The translations under genes were made by a program, and so were the position numbers. A DNA stretch of 64,000 nucleotides. Origin: Paenibacillus terricola. Its GTDB lineage: Bacteria; Bacillota; Bacilli; Paenibacillales; Paenibacillaceae. Where the stretch lies: the NCBI RefSeq assembly GCF_014779765.1, contig NZ_JACXZA010000005.1, forward strand, positions 557,013-621,012, read 5' to 3'. Within the stretch, counting starts at the first letter, position 1, and each line of letters opens with the position of its first letter. The notes under the pieces were generated by a model, which saw only the letters and a program-made list of their open reading frames with translations, was not told the origin of the DNA and did no database searches. Below are positions 26,847-35,495 of this stretch, piece after piece.

Positions 26847-28081
26847 GAATTGTGCTTGATCCAGAAGTCGCGTACTTGCGGCGCAGTGTTGTACAGCTTC
26901 TCGCCGTCGAACAGCCACAGGTTCAGCGATTCGAACGCAACGTCATTTTTCGTTTTCACGTCTGAACGAGGCACCCAAGAACCGAGCTTGTTGAATGGCT
27001 CCATACCTGCACCCGTGCCATCCTTCTCGCCCATCATCCAGCGGATGAACAGCTTCGCTGCTGCTTCATGCGGCGCTTTGTTCGCGATGAACAGGTAACC
27101 CGAGTCCGGTACGGACGTCTTCGGCTGAATGTCCAGAATCGGCGCAATCGTCCAGCCGTTCTCTTCGTTCTTCGATACGTCGCCCGATACTGCAAGACCT
27201 ACTGCTTCGCTGCTCGCTTTGCCGATGGCATCAAGAACGTCGTCGCTTCCTTTGAGCACGATCAGACCGTTATCGAACAGCTGCTTAATGAACTCATAGC
27301 CAGCATTGTCCGTGCCATGCAGCTCGATATCTGTGCCGAATTTCGCTTTGTAAGCAGCCGCCATATCATCGCTGTTAATGACCATCGTCGTGAACAGATC
27401 CATGAACGCTGGCGAGCTGAGCGGATCAGCCGTGTATACTTTGCCTTTGAACGCCGGTGTCGTCAGGTCCCACCAGTTCGTTACTGGCGCTTGCGAATAA
27501 GTCGATGTGTTATAGAAAATCGTACGGAACTCTACATAGTTCGCATAAGCTTCAGCTTGCGTACGGTAAGGCTCGTCCACCACCTCGGCGAACTCCTCCG
27601 GCAAATATTTGATATAGCGGCCTTGCTTGACCATCTCTTCATAGACCGCACCGCTAACTTCTTTGGTCAGAATGACGTCCGGGTTGAACTGTCCTGCGTC
27701 CTGCTCCTTCGTCACCTTGTCCATCATCTCGTCCGATTTCACTTTGCTGACTTCAACCTCGATGCCCGGATACTGCTTCATGAATGTCTCTGCTGCATCA
27801 TTGGCGCGTCCCGATGTCGAGTAGACGATCAACTTGCCGCCTTCCTTCGCCTTCGCGTACAGATCCTCTACCGTCTCGGCTGCTGGAGTTGCAGCGCTCG
27901 TATCGCTGCCGTTGCTTGCATTGTCTGCAGCTGGTGTTGTTGTCGTGTCAGTGGATGCGTTAGACTCCGTTGATGCTGGCTCGTCTTTACTCGTCGTGCC
28001 GCATGCCGTCATGAGCATAATCGCGCAGATTAGCATGATCATAGCTAGCAGTGACTTGTTCTTGTGAAGCCGGGTTTGCAT
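26843..28081 (-). CDS. Extracellular solute-binding lipoprotein (AfuA/FbpA class)
   Basis: ATG 28081 follows CTAGGAGGAAC. A lipoprotein signal (ICAIMLMTAC) and a Thr/Ser/Ala-rich linker (~30-75) precede the binding domain. That domain reads GGKLIVYSTSGRANDAAETFMKQYPGIEVEVSKV, FNPDVILTKEVSG, YNTSTYSQAPVTNWWDL. This is the class that binds ferric iron or, in AfuA, sugar phosphates. The two adjacent tyrosines used for iron in FbpA are not evident. With the PHP and RpiR partners, a phosphorylated organic ligand seems more likely than iron. Confidence 0.88.
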   Translation of the reverse strand: MQTRLHKNKSLLAMIMLICAIMLMTACGTTSKDEPASTESNASTDTTTTPAADNASNGSDTSAATPAAETVEDLYAKAKEGGKLIVYSTSGRANDAAETFMKQYPGIEVEVSKVKSDEMMDKVTKEQDAGQFNPDVILTKEVSGAVYEEMVKQGRYIKYLPEEFAEVVDEPYRTQAEAYANYVEFRTIFYNTSTYSQAPVTNWWDLTTPAFKGKVYTADPLSSPAFMDLFTTMVINSDDMAAAYKAKFGTDIELHGTDNAGYEFIKQLFDNGLIVLKGSDDVLDAIGKASSEAVGLAVSGDVSKNEENGWTIAPILDIQPKTSVPDSGYLFIANKAPHEAAAKLFIRWMMGEKDGTGAGMEPFNKLGSWVPRSDVKTKNDVAFESLNLWLFDGEKLYNTAPQVRDFWIKHNS

Positions 28082-28359
28082 GAAACTGTTCCTCCTAGCG
28101 ACGGACGTTCATCGTCTCGTCTCTTAAGTTTTGTACCGCTTGCCTATGACTATAGAGACGGTTTGTAAAACGAATGTCATGGTTATTTGGAGATTTAGTA
28201 AAAAACTATCACTTCGTCAGAAATGAAAGTTTTCTATCATCACTCACGCATCAGCTGCACCAAGTCGAGAAAATGATGAATGCTGTAGGTATTTCGAACT
28301 TTTCGTCGAATTTTTTTCATGTATATCCCATTTATTACAAAAGGAGGGCTTGCACCATT

Positions 28360-29895
28360 ATGCGATCACTACCCATGCTTACGCGCACCCGAACGACAGA
28401 CGTACATTTGGATGGCCAGCAGCAACAAAGCACAGGTGACTGGTATAGACCGATTCGTATGATCGTCTTATCCCTGCTTGCTGTTGCCTTGCTATTGAGC
28501 AGCAGTGTGACATTTTCTCCGAGATCCGAGGCGGCCGCGGCCGCGACTTCTTGTACAACACCCTGCCAACACTATGATGTCGTCGTCATCGGAAGCGAGC
28601 TAGAGGGGATACTTCTGGCTCAGGCCGCACACAAGCTAGGAAAAAGCGTGCTCATTCTCGATCCGCGTCCCAAGCCTGGCGGTCAGCTCATTCAAGGTCA
28701 AATGTTAGTTCTTGACGAACCGCATGATGCCAAAGCGCGTAGTCTCGTACAAGGTGAGATGAAGCGACTTTTTGACGGCTATAACAACAAGTCCATTCGG
28801 ACCTTCGCTGAATTCAATCAATATTATAACGGTCTGATTAAGTCCATCCCGCTTGAGAGCGGCATTACGATCCAATCGATTCATTCGGTTCAGACCACTC
28901 CCAAAGGCAGTTCGCGTTCGATCCAATCCATCACATACAAGTCCCGCGATGCCAAGACGCATACGGTCGCCGCTTCATACTGGGTTGAGAACACAGACTT
29001 CGCGGCTATTGCTGGCAGGCTCGGGCTCACCCGTATACCGGGTACCGAATCCTTGTTCAAGGGTGGCGGCCCCGCCCCGGAATATATGGCGGCAACCTAC
29101 ATGCTTCGATTCAAAAATGTGAATTGGAACGAGCTGCATGAAGCGACGCTGCGTGACTATCCATTGACCAAGCTTGCGGCCAAATACGGTCCCGGCACGT
29201 ATGTCGACTGGAACTTCGGCACTGGCTTCAGCAATCTGACCGCTAAGTTCAAACCGAAGGACACCCAGCTTAAGCTGCGCGGCATCAATTCAACCTATCA
29301 GCGGGACGGACGAGTCATTATTAACGCTCTGCTTATCTATGACGTGAATCCGTCGGACGACAAATCCGTGCAAGCTGCGATTAAGAAAGCCCAAGATGAA
29401 GCGCCTCGTATTCTTGAGTTCCTGCGGAAGAACATTCCGGGCTACAGTAAAGCGCAGCTCGACACTTTGCCCGACTACTTGTATATTCGGGAGCATGACC
29501 GATACGTATCGGAGTATGTTCTTAAGCGGGACGATCTGATGAACAGCCGCATGTTCTGGGATAACGTAAGCATTGGCGGTTACCCGATCGATGTGCAGGG
29601 CACGCGCAGGTTTCCCTATGGACAAGGCCTTGGCAAGCCGGATCGTTATGGACTGCCGCTTCGTTCATTCGAGATCAAAGGGATCGACAATCTGCTGACC
29701 GCGGGTAAAAATGTTGGTGCGGAAGCTGCTGCTTACGGCAGCGTGCGCATTCAACCGAATACCGGTCTTGCCGCACAGGTGATCGGCATCATCATCGGAC
29801 GCGAGAAGAAACCGCTGCGCGAGCTGGACGCCGCTGATTTCAAGCGGATCCATCAATATTTGAAGAAGGATTACAAGATTCAGGTTCAGGCTTAG
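28360..29895 (+). CDS. Exported FAD-dependent oxidoreductase
   Basis: The start at 28360 (MRSLPMLTRTRTTD) has AAGGAGGG upstream; longer readings to 28174 lack one. Residues ~33-50 are a hydrophobic signal/anchor with an Ala-rich cleavage region (SEAAAAAT). A Rossmann FAD motif follows (VVVIGSELEGILLAQAAHKLGKSVLILDP), and the C-terminal part has the FAD-closing segment (IDNLLTAGKNVGAEAAAYGSVRIQPNTG). The family oxidises an unknown substrate. There is no twin-arginine motif, although flavoproteins usually fold before export; either it is only anchored, or the cofactor loads outside. An AraC gene follows. Confidence 0.83.
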   Translation: MRSLPMLTRTRTTDVHLDGQQQQSTGDWYRPIRMIVLSLLAVALLLSSSVTFSPRSEAAAAATSCTTPCQHYDVVVIGSELEGILLAQAAHKLGKSVLILDPRPKPGGQLIQGQMLVLDEPHDAKARSLVQGEMKRLFDGYNNKSIRTFAEFNQYYNGLIKSIPLESGITIQSIHSVQTTPKGSSRSIQSITYKSRDAKTHTVAASYWVENTDFAAIAGRLGLTRIPGTESLFKGGGPAPEYMAATYMLRFKNVNWNELHEATLRDYPLTKLAAKYGPGTYVDWNFGTGFSNLTAKFKPKDTQLKLRGINSTYQRDGRVIINALLIYDVNPSDDKSVQAAIKKAQDEAPRILEFLRKNIPGYSKAQLDTLPDYLYIREHDRYVSEYVLKRDDLMNSRMFWDNVSIGGYPIDVQGTRRFPYGQGLGKPDRYGLPLRSFEIKGIDNLLTAGKNVGAEAAAYGSVRIQPNTGLAAQVIGIIIGREKKPLRELDAADFKRIHQYLKKDYKIQVQA

Positions 29896-29984
29896 AAAAG
29901 CAATTATCGTCAAGAAACGAACATACGATCCGTGTACAATAGGTTTCAGCAGCGGCACGGCAGCTAGGAGGTTAGGTAGATCGC

Positions 29985-30899
29985 ATGAATCGCGTTAGAG
30001 TGGATTACCCAAGAATGGTTCAGATGACAATTGATTATGCGGAGGAGCATCTGGATGAAGAACTATCTTTATCGCGGCTTGCGCAGGTCGCAGGGTTCTC
30101 CGACTTCCACTTCCACCGCGTCTTCCAGACCATGGCGGGAGAAACGGTAATGGATTATGTGCGCCAGCGGCGTCTGGCCGTATCCGCCTATCGGGTCGCT
30201 TACTCGGATGAGCGGTTGCTCGACATCGCACTCCAATGCGGCTTTCAGAATCATGAGACGTTCACGCGCGCATTCAAGCGAATGTACGGCAGAACGCCAG
30301 GCGAGTATCGCAAGCTGGGCATCAAACCTCCGCCCTATACCAAGCTGAATGTGCTGCAGCAGTACAACAATCCTTTTGTAGGAGGAATTCAATTGGAACA
30401 TCGGATCATTAACAAACCAGCATTCAAGGTTATCGGGTATGAAACAACGACCACGTCGTGCAACGGGGACAACTTGAGAGAAGTTCCTGCTTTCTGGCAG
30501 GATTACATTAATCGGGGGCTGTCGCAGCAAATCCCGAATCGCATTTCGACTCAGATGGCGGAGCTTGGCATCTGCTATAACTTCAATTATGAGACGAGTC
30601 AATTCAATTACCTGATTGGCATGGAAGTCGACACATTCGATGGGATGCTGGAGGGTCAAGTCGCACGCGAGTTCGACGAGACCGAGTACGCGGTCTTCAC
30701 GACGCCGCTTGTAGAGCGCGCGCTATTCGTGCACTCCGTTCAGAGCACGTGGCAGCGGATCTACACCGAATGGTTCCCGCAATCCGGCTATGAGCATGCC
30801 GGCAAAGCCGAGTTCGAGCTGTACGATGAGCGCTGCAACCCAGCTTTGCCTGAAGCGCAGATTGATATTTATATCCCGATTAAACGTAAGCAAGGTTAA
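29985..30899 (+). CDS. AraC-family regulator with GyrI-like effector domain
   Basis: ATG 29985 after AGGAGG. Residues ~10-110 hold the two AraC helix-turn-helix motifs (LSRLAQVAGFSDFHFHRVFQ and LLDIALQCGFQNHETFTRAFKRMYGRTPGEYRK). Residues ~135-300 form the GyrI/BmrR-like small-molecule domain (INKPAFKVIGYETTT, YLIGMEVDTF, AQIDIYIPIK). Such proteins typically respond to drugs or amphipathic compounds. Its stop codon lies inside the terminator stem. Confidence 0.9.
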   Translation: MNRVRVDYPRMVQMTIDYAEEHLDEELSLSRLAQVAGFSDFHFHRVFQTMAGETVMDYVRQRRLAVSAYRVAYSDERLLDIALQCGFQNHETFTRAFKRMYGRTPGEYRKLGIKPPPYTKLNVLQQYNNPFVGGIQLEHRIINKPAFKVIGYETTTTSCNGDNLREVPAFWQDYINRGLSQQIPNRISTQMAELGICYNFNYETSQFNYLIGMEVDTFDGMLEGQVAREFDETEYAVFTTPLVERALFVHSVQSTWQRIYTEWFPQSGYEHAGKAEFELYDERCNPALPEAQIDIYIPIKRKQG

Positions 30900-30961
30900 T
30901 AAGCTGCATCAAGAAAGCCGAGACCCGCAATTGGGCCTCGGCTTTCTTGATGCAGCTTATT
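30898..30961. terminator. Perfect 25-bp inverted repeat between convergent genes
   Basis: Left arm 30898-30922 and right arm 30937-30961 are exact reverse complements, with an inner CCC/GGG pair around GCAATT. The stem includes the AraC stop codon. No long T-run follows on either strand, so it may work as a bidirectional barrier or RNA-stabilising hairpin. Confidence 0.75.
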
Positions 30962-30989
30962 GTCGATTACGCTAGTTGTCGTTCAAACG

Positions 30990-31754
30990 TTACTTCTTCA
31001 TTCCCAGTGCCACTTCACCAATCTCTGCAAGCAGCTTCTGTCCTTCGATCGTTGGGTGAATATCGTTCTGACGAACATAGAGCAGCTGGTTCTCGCCGAA
31101 CGCTGTATATGCATCAGCCAACACAAGCGTATTGCACTTATCCGCTGCCGCCAGCGATTGAACGAGTGCGCCAAGGTTGTTGTTTACGAGCTGCGTCAAC
31201 AGTTGATTCGTCAAGGTGTGCATCAGCTGATTCGATACTTGGTACGGGTTATAGATGTTATACACGACAATCGGCGCATCCGTCAGCGAACGAATCTCCG
31301 CAATCGTATTCTTCACATTGCCCAGGATGCCTGGCAATACCGTCGTCACAAGGCTAGCTTGCAGCTGTGCGACATCCAGTGTACCGTTCACCGTTGCACC
31401 AGACACTGCCGCAAGCAGATCATTGTTGCCGATGCTCAGCGTAACGTAGTCCGCATGCTTCAGATCTTGACGGTAGCCCTTATCGTTCTTCACCAGGTCC
31501 AGCAGCTGTGACGAGGTTAGCTTCGGAACCGCTAAGTTCGTCACTTTAAGCTTAGCCACTTGCGCCATCAAGAATGGAAAAGCGTATTGGGACGGTTCAG
31601 AATTGTCCTTGCCCAGATTGTAGCCGTATGTAATCGAATCCCCCAGTGCAACTAAACTTCGTCTAGCATTATCACTCTTCGCAAACGCACTCGTCGCGAA
31701 CATGGACGCCGCCAGAATGGTAACCATCATAACCGATAACAACTTCTTCAACAC
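30990..31754 (-). CDS. Secreted GDSL/SGNH hydrolase
   Basis: GTG 31754 with GGGAGAG upstream. A signal peptide ends near SAFA. SGNH blocks in order: LVALGDSITYGYN (Ser nucleophile), the Gly and Asn blocks including LSIGNNDLL, and NDIHPTIEGQ (catalytic His with Asp three before). It should release acyl groups from esters outside the cell. Length (254) fits a plain SGNH enzyme. It stands alone, convergent with the AraC gene. Confidence 0.9.
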   Translation of the reverse strand: MLKKLLSVMMVTILAASMFATSAFAKSDNARRSLVALGDSITYGYNLGKDNSEPSQYAFPFLMAQVAKLKVTNLAVPKLTSSQLLDLVKNDKGYRQDLKHADYVTLSIGNNDLLAAVSGATVNGTLDVAQLQASLVTTVLPGILGNVKNTIAEIRSLTDAPIVVYNIYNPYQVSNQLMHTLTNQLLTQLVNNNLGALVQSLAAADKCNTLVLADAYTAFGENQLLYVRQNDIHPTIEGQKLLAEIGEVALGMKK

Positions 31755-31902
31755 GAATTAACACTCTCCCTATCAATTAGTGTATTTCGCACCTATTATA
31801 TATGATGGCGATGTAAAGACGTGTTGACGGTTTACATTTTTTAGGTTTTCTTTAGGTTGTAATTATCGAGAGACTCGAAAACTTATTCATTCTTATGTGG
31901 TA

Positions 31903-31944
31903 AAAAAGCATCGCCCCGATCAACGAATCGAGGCAATGCTTGTC
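31903..31944 (-). terminator. Terminator after mhq-like operon
   Basis: Minus strand AAGCATTGCCTCGAT...ATCGGGGCGATGCTTTTTT, a long stem with two mismatches and a T6 tail. Confidence 0.85.
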
Positions 31945-31973
31945 GTATATACGTGCTTTAATATGCTTCGATA

Positions 31974-32588
31974 TCAGCGCGGACGCTCGATGACGAATAC
32001 GTCGCCAAGCTTGGCATAGAAGTCGCCCGCTAAGCGGCTGATCGGCTGCAATGCGACTGGGTCGATGTGACCTTTGCCATCATACACCGATTCCGAGACG
32101 TGATACTGCACGATTCGGCCAATCAGCAGATCCGCTGCCGGCGCCCCTTCAGAACCCCCGACCGGGATCGCCTGCTCGAGTACGCATTCCATGCGGATAT
32201 TCGCCTCAGCAATGCCCGGAACGGCGATCCGCTCGCTTGGAACAGGCGTGAGCCCGGTAAGCGTTACTTCGCTTTCTTCCGGTGGCAGATTGGCCGCTGT
32301 CCGATTGACCTGCTCCAGATAGGAACTGTCCGTGATGTGGACGACCATCTCGCCTTTCGCAATTGCGTTGCGGGAAGTATCCTTGCGCTCTCCGGCTTTA
32401 CGCTGAACGGACACTGCAATCATCGGCGGGTTCGCCGTTAAGATCGTAAAGTAGCTGAATGGCGCGGCGTTCAGCACGCCGTCTTCGGACAATGTGGTGA
32501 CGAAGGCAATCGGCCTCGGGATGATGCTGCCGATCAGCAGCTTGTAATTATCCCGTTCGGTTATCGCAGTCGGATCAATCGCTATCAT
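31974..32588 (-). CDS. Flavin reductase-like FMN-binding protein
   Basis: ATG 32588 with GGAGGAAG upstream, 204 residues. The FMN split-barrel signature is clear: LLIGSIIPRPIAFVTTLSEDGVLNAAPFSYFTILTANPPMIAVSV. It also has the RKDTSRNAIAKGEMVVHI block. Members reduce flavins or shield oxygen-sensitive partners. It is third in the operon after a ring-cleaving dioxygenase-like and a hydrolase gene. It therefore likely contributes to quinone or aromatic detoxification. Confidence 0.88.
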   Translation of the reverse strand: MIAIDPTAITERDNYKLLIGSIIPRPIAFVTTLSEDGVLNAAPFSYFTILTANPPMIAVSVQRKAGERKDTSRNAIAKGEMVVHITDSSYLEQVNRTAANLPPEESEVTLTGLTPVPSERIAVPGIAEANIRMECVLEQAIPVGGSEGAPAADLLIGRIVQYHVSESVYDGKGHIDPVALQPISRLAGDFYAKLGDVFVIERPR

Positions 32589-32605
32589 CGGACTTCCTCC
32601 TCTGT

Positions 32606-33217
32606 CTATTTCGCAAAATTATTATTAAACCACTGTGCTGCCGCTTCTGCCTCCGTCTGCGTCAGGCGGTGCCCCGCACGCTCCCAATGAACATCGATTG
32701 CCGCACCCGCATCACCAAGCAGTCGTTGCAGCTCTTCCGTCTCTTGCGGCGAGCAGATCGGATCGTTCTCCCCTGCGCCGATGAAGATCGGCACACCGGA
32801 CAGGTCCGGCAGCTTCACGCCGCGGCGCGGTACCATTGGATGGTGGAGAATCGCGCCACGCAATGAACCTCCGTAATGGAACAACAGACTTCCTGCAATG
32901 TTGGCGCCGTTCGAGTAGCCAACGGCAACAAAGTTGCTGCGATCCAGCTTGTAGTCAGCTGCCGCCTGCTCAAGGAAATCGTTAAGCTCCGTCGTGCGGA
33001 ATACGAGATCCTCCTCGTCGAAGACGCCTTCCGCTATGCGGCGGAAAAACCGCGGCATGCCATTCTCGAGTACATTGCCTCTTATGCTCAGTACAGATGA
33101 TGTTGGCGAAATCAGCTCAGCGAGTCCGAGCAGATCCTGCTCGGTACCGCCCGTACCGTGGAACATAACCAGTACGGACGCTTGCGGATTCGAGCCTTGC
33201 TTGAAGATATGCTTCAT
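32606..33217 (-). CDS. mhqD: MhqD-like alpha/beta hydrolase (carboxylesterase)
   Basis: The ATG shares one base with the stop of the preceding dioxygenase gene, so they are coupled. The 203-residue hydrolase has LVMFHGTGGTEQDLLGL (oxyanion region). The nucleophile Ser is in FVAVGYSNGANIAGSLL, Asp in IFIGAGENDPICSP, and His in WERAGHRLTQTE. It matches the MhqD family of B. subtilis, induced by methylhydroquinone and other quinones. The natural ester substrate is unknown. Confidence 0.85.
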   Translation of the reverse strand: MKHIFKQGSNPQASVLVMFHGTGGTEQDLLGLAELISPTSSVLSIRGNVLENGMPRFFRRIAEGVFDEEDLVFRTTELNDFLEQAAADYKLDRSNFVAVGYSNGANIAGSLLFHYGGSLRGAILHHPMVPRRGVKLPDLSGVPIFIGAGENDPICSPQETEELQRLLGDAGAAIDVHWERAGHRLTQTEAEAAAQWFNNNFAK

Positions 33218-34167
33218 TATTCGTCACCTTCCAGTACACGAACTTCAATTGGCGGCAGAAGCGACTCAATAGCCGCACGTTTTGGCTCAAACCATTCAGG
33301 CAGTTTCAGCTCTTCGCCAAGTGCATCCGGCTCTTCGTCACGTGCGAATCCTGGTGGGTCCGTCGCAATCTCGAACAGTATGCCGCCGGCTTCACGGAAG
33401 TACAGCGCATTGAAATATTGACGATCGACGATCGGCGTTGGGTGGTAGCCGCTTTCTTCGATATGCGTTCTCCAGCGTGCATGCTCAGCATCGTCAATTG
33501 CGCGCCATGCGATGTGGTGAACCGTACCTGCTCCGCCTACGCCTGGCTCCACTGCTTGCACGGGTACATCAATGATGTTACCGATGTCAGCAGTCGATGC
33601 ATAGCGTGCAAACAGTCCCTCTTGGCCAACTTTACGCAAGCCCATGACATGCTCGAGCAGATGCTGCGTACGGTCTGGCGCTGTGCTATACAGGATCGCG
33701 CCGCCGAAACCTTTGATTGCTTTGTCGACCGATACACCGCCGAACTCCCATTCGCTCGGTTTGCCCGCAGCACGTTCAACAAGCTCTAATTTCAGGCCGT
33801 CGCGGTCTTCGAATTGCAGGAACGTTTCGCCGAAGCGTACCGTTTGTTCGAATGCGACATTGAATTTGTTCAAGCGCTCTTTCCAGAACGAGAAGCTGTT
33901 TGGCGGTACGACATACGTAGTGACGCCGACTTGCCCGCCGCCAACACGGCCTTTGCGCGAGTTAGCCCAAGGGAAGAACGTGATGATTGTGCCTGGGCTG
34001 CCCTGCTGGTCACCGAAATACAGGTGGTAAACTTCTGGTGTGTCGAAGTTGATTGTTTTCTTCACGAGGCGAAGACCAAGTACTCCTGCGTAGAAATCGA
34101 CGTTGTCCTGTGCGCTGCGAACGAAAGCTGTAATGTGGTGAATACCTTGCGTTTGATAAGTTGTCAT
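33217..34167 (-). CDS. mhqO: MhqO-like ring-cleaving dioxygenase (two VOC domains)
   Basis: ATG 34167, 316 residues, two glyoxalase/VOC halves. Likely metal ligands are His in TQGIHHITAF, His in AGTVHHIAWRA, and Glu in GGILFEIATDPPG. MhqA/E/O proteins are thiol-independent extradiol-type dioxygenases that open hydroquinone or catechol-like rings. It is the first gene after the operator region and is followed without gap by the MhqD-like hydrolase. This matches the mhqNOD arrangement in part. Confidence 0.88.
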   Translation of the reverse strand: MTTYQTQGIHHITAFVRSAQDNVDFYAGVLGLRLVKKTINFDTPEVYHLYFGDQQGSPGTIITFFPWANSRKGRVGGGQVGVTTYVVPPNSFSFWKERLNKFNVAFEQTVRFGETFLQFEDRDGLKLELVERAAGKPSEWEFGGVSVDKAIKGFGGAILYSTAPDRTQHLLEHVMGLRKVGQEGLFARYASTADIGNIIDVPVQAVEPGVGGAGTVHHIAWRAIDDAEHARWRTHIEESGYHPTPIVDRQYFNALYFREAGGILFEIATDPPGFARDEEPDALGEELKLPEWFEPKRAAIESLLPPIEVRVLEGDE

Positions 34168-34243
34168 ATAGATCCATCTCCTTAGATTGGTTTACGATTA
34201 ATTTCGTTTAAGATTTGGTTCGTTAGTCTTCTGTAAATTGAGA

Positions 34244-34259
34244 ATCTTTAATTTAAGAT
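34244..34259 (-). promoter_or_regulatory. MhqR-type operator upstream of mhqO
   Basis: ATCTT-TAATTT-AAGAT, an inverted repeat with a 6-base centre, 77-92 bases before the mhqO ATG. The same arms and spacing occur upstream of mhqR (35017-35034). Read on the minus strand, a TATCTT hexamer starts the element in the same register as at mhqR. Confidence 0.6.
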
Positions 34260-34335
34260 ATAAAGTGTAAGTTTGCAGCATCCGGCTGCTTAAGCTAAGC
34301 GATTCGAACGTGGTCGCCTGTTCTAACCGCTATTG

Positions 34336-34788
34336 CTAGTAGCCCTGCTGCGCGTGTTTGCCAAGTTTCTTCAGCAACCCACTTGCTGCTGTTCGTTCCT
34401 CTTGCGTCAATCCGGCCAATGCCTGGTTGATTACCTCCGCATGTTTCGGGAAAACGCGTTCGATGAACTGCTTGCCCTCTTCCGTAATCTCTGCGTAGAT
34501 GAGGCGGCGATCTTCCGTCGATGTTCTTCGTGTGACGAACTGTTTCTTCTCCAGCTTATCGACAACGTAAGTGATGTTGCCGCTGCTCATAAGCACCTTG
34601 CTGCCAATCTGTTGAATCGGCTGCGGGCCCTTGTGATACAGCAGCTCGAGAACGCCGAATTCAGTTCGGTTGAGCCCATGCCGGCGAATGTCGCGATCCG
34701 CATGTGCGTTCACCCATTGGCTAGCTCTCGATAATGCGATGTACAAGTTCAGTGCATCTTCCTTCTCGCTCATCGTGCGGTCTGGCAT
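34336..34788 (-). CDS. mhqR: MhqR-like MarR-family repressor
   Basis: The ATG at 34788 has AGAGGG eight bases upstream; a GTG nine bases earlier would sit on the ribosome site. The 150-residue winged helix has the MarR core: LNRTEFGVLELLYHKGPQPIQQIGSKVLMSSGNITYVVDKLEKKQFVTRR, then DRRLIYAEITEEGK. MhqR represses quinone and azo-compound detoxification genes in B. subtilis. Its position next to mhqO/mhqD-like genes and the shared palindromes argue for self-regulation and control of the cluster. Confidence 0.85.
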   Translation of the reverse strand: MPDRTMSEKEDALNLYIALSRASQWVNAHADRDIRRHGLNRTEFGVLELLYHKGPQPIQQIGSKVLMSSGNITYVVDKLEKKQFVTRRTSTEDRRLIYAEITEEGKQFIERVFPKHAEVINQALAGLTQEERTAASGLLKKLGKHAQQGY

Positions 34789-35016
34789 TGTGATCACCCT
34801 CTGCTGTTAGCATTGTTCTTGAGCCCCTTTACTATGCATCGCCCAAGTCTTTTGTTTCGCTGATGTATGTTGATGCTCTCGGTTCGCTTGATGCGTTTGT
34901 GTACGATTAGTGTTGATGAATTTCATTAAAGCTAATTGATGAAGCCATTTGCGATTCATGCCCGCCACACTAGTTAGGATCGACTTTGTTGTCGCTGTGT
35001 TTGTGTGTCGTTCATT

Positions 35017-35059
35017 TATCTTGATTTAAAGATAATACAATTTGAGATACATGTCAAGC
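35017..35059 (-). promoter_or_regulatory. mhqR promoter with overlapping operator
   Basis: Minus strand TTGACA (35059-35054), 17-base spacer, TATCTT (-10, 35036-35031 region). The -10 is the left arm of TATCTT-TAAATC-AAGATA, the same palindrome type as upstream of mhqO. A repressor bound there would block the -10. The start site would lie ~215 bases before the ATG. Confidence 0.65.
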
Positions 35060-35293
35060 GGTTGTTTGCTTAGAAAATGAAAAAGTTTCGAGCGGGGTTT
35101 TCTAACGAACTGAGTACACGCTATCGGCACCTCAAAACCACCCCTCGCCATTTTAGGAACTCGGATACGACTATTTGCTGGTTGTCCTCGAGCTCAACAC
35201 CATTGTCGTCATAATAACGAAGGTGGAGTTCGTTACAACTAATAATGCGTGTTATTTAGGTACTTAGCGTCAGTATGGTTCGTTAGCGTGTCT

Positions 35294-35337
35294 GGCGTTA
35301 GTGCGGCGTTAGTGCGGCGTTAGTGCGGCGTTGGTGG
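35294..35337 (+). repeat. Four 11-bp tandem units (GGCGTTAGTGC)
   Basis: Units at 35294, 35305 and 35316 are identical and the fourth (35327) is GGCGTTGGTGG. It is a short non-coding tandem repeat. Confidence 0.75.
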
Positions 35338-35454
35338 GCATTGGTGTAACATGGGTGTAGTGTTGGTGCGGCGATAAGTTGCTAATCCATTCAATGTGCT
35401 GACTACTGAGCATACTGATATGACTCCATGTTCCGATGCGTGCATACTGGGACA

Positions 35455-35487
35455 AAAGAAAAAGCGGCACCTGACAGGAGCCGCTTC
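35455..35487 (-). terminator. Terminator after PlsY-like gene
   Basis: Minus strand AAGCGGCTCCTGTCAGGTGCCGCTT then TTTC; hairpin with T-rich tail, ~10 bases after the stop. Confidence 0.82.
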
Positions 35488-35495
35488 CCACCTTA

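Larger units (their letters stand above)
34798..35495. other. 700-bp spacer with mhqR promoter, dispersed repeats and a short tandem repeat
   Basis: No gene is supported. Contents from left: the mhqR promoter/operator (35017-35059) and AACGAACTGAGTACAC at ~35104. Then GTTCGTTACAACT at ~35229, four 11-base units at 35294-35337, and the terminator of the PlsY-like gene. Confidence 0.6.

Noticed and set aside
26843-28081. Ferric iron-binding protein
   Set aside because: The class is right, but the paired tyrosines are not evident and the operon contains phosphoester and phosphosugar-type partners.
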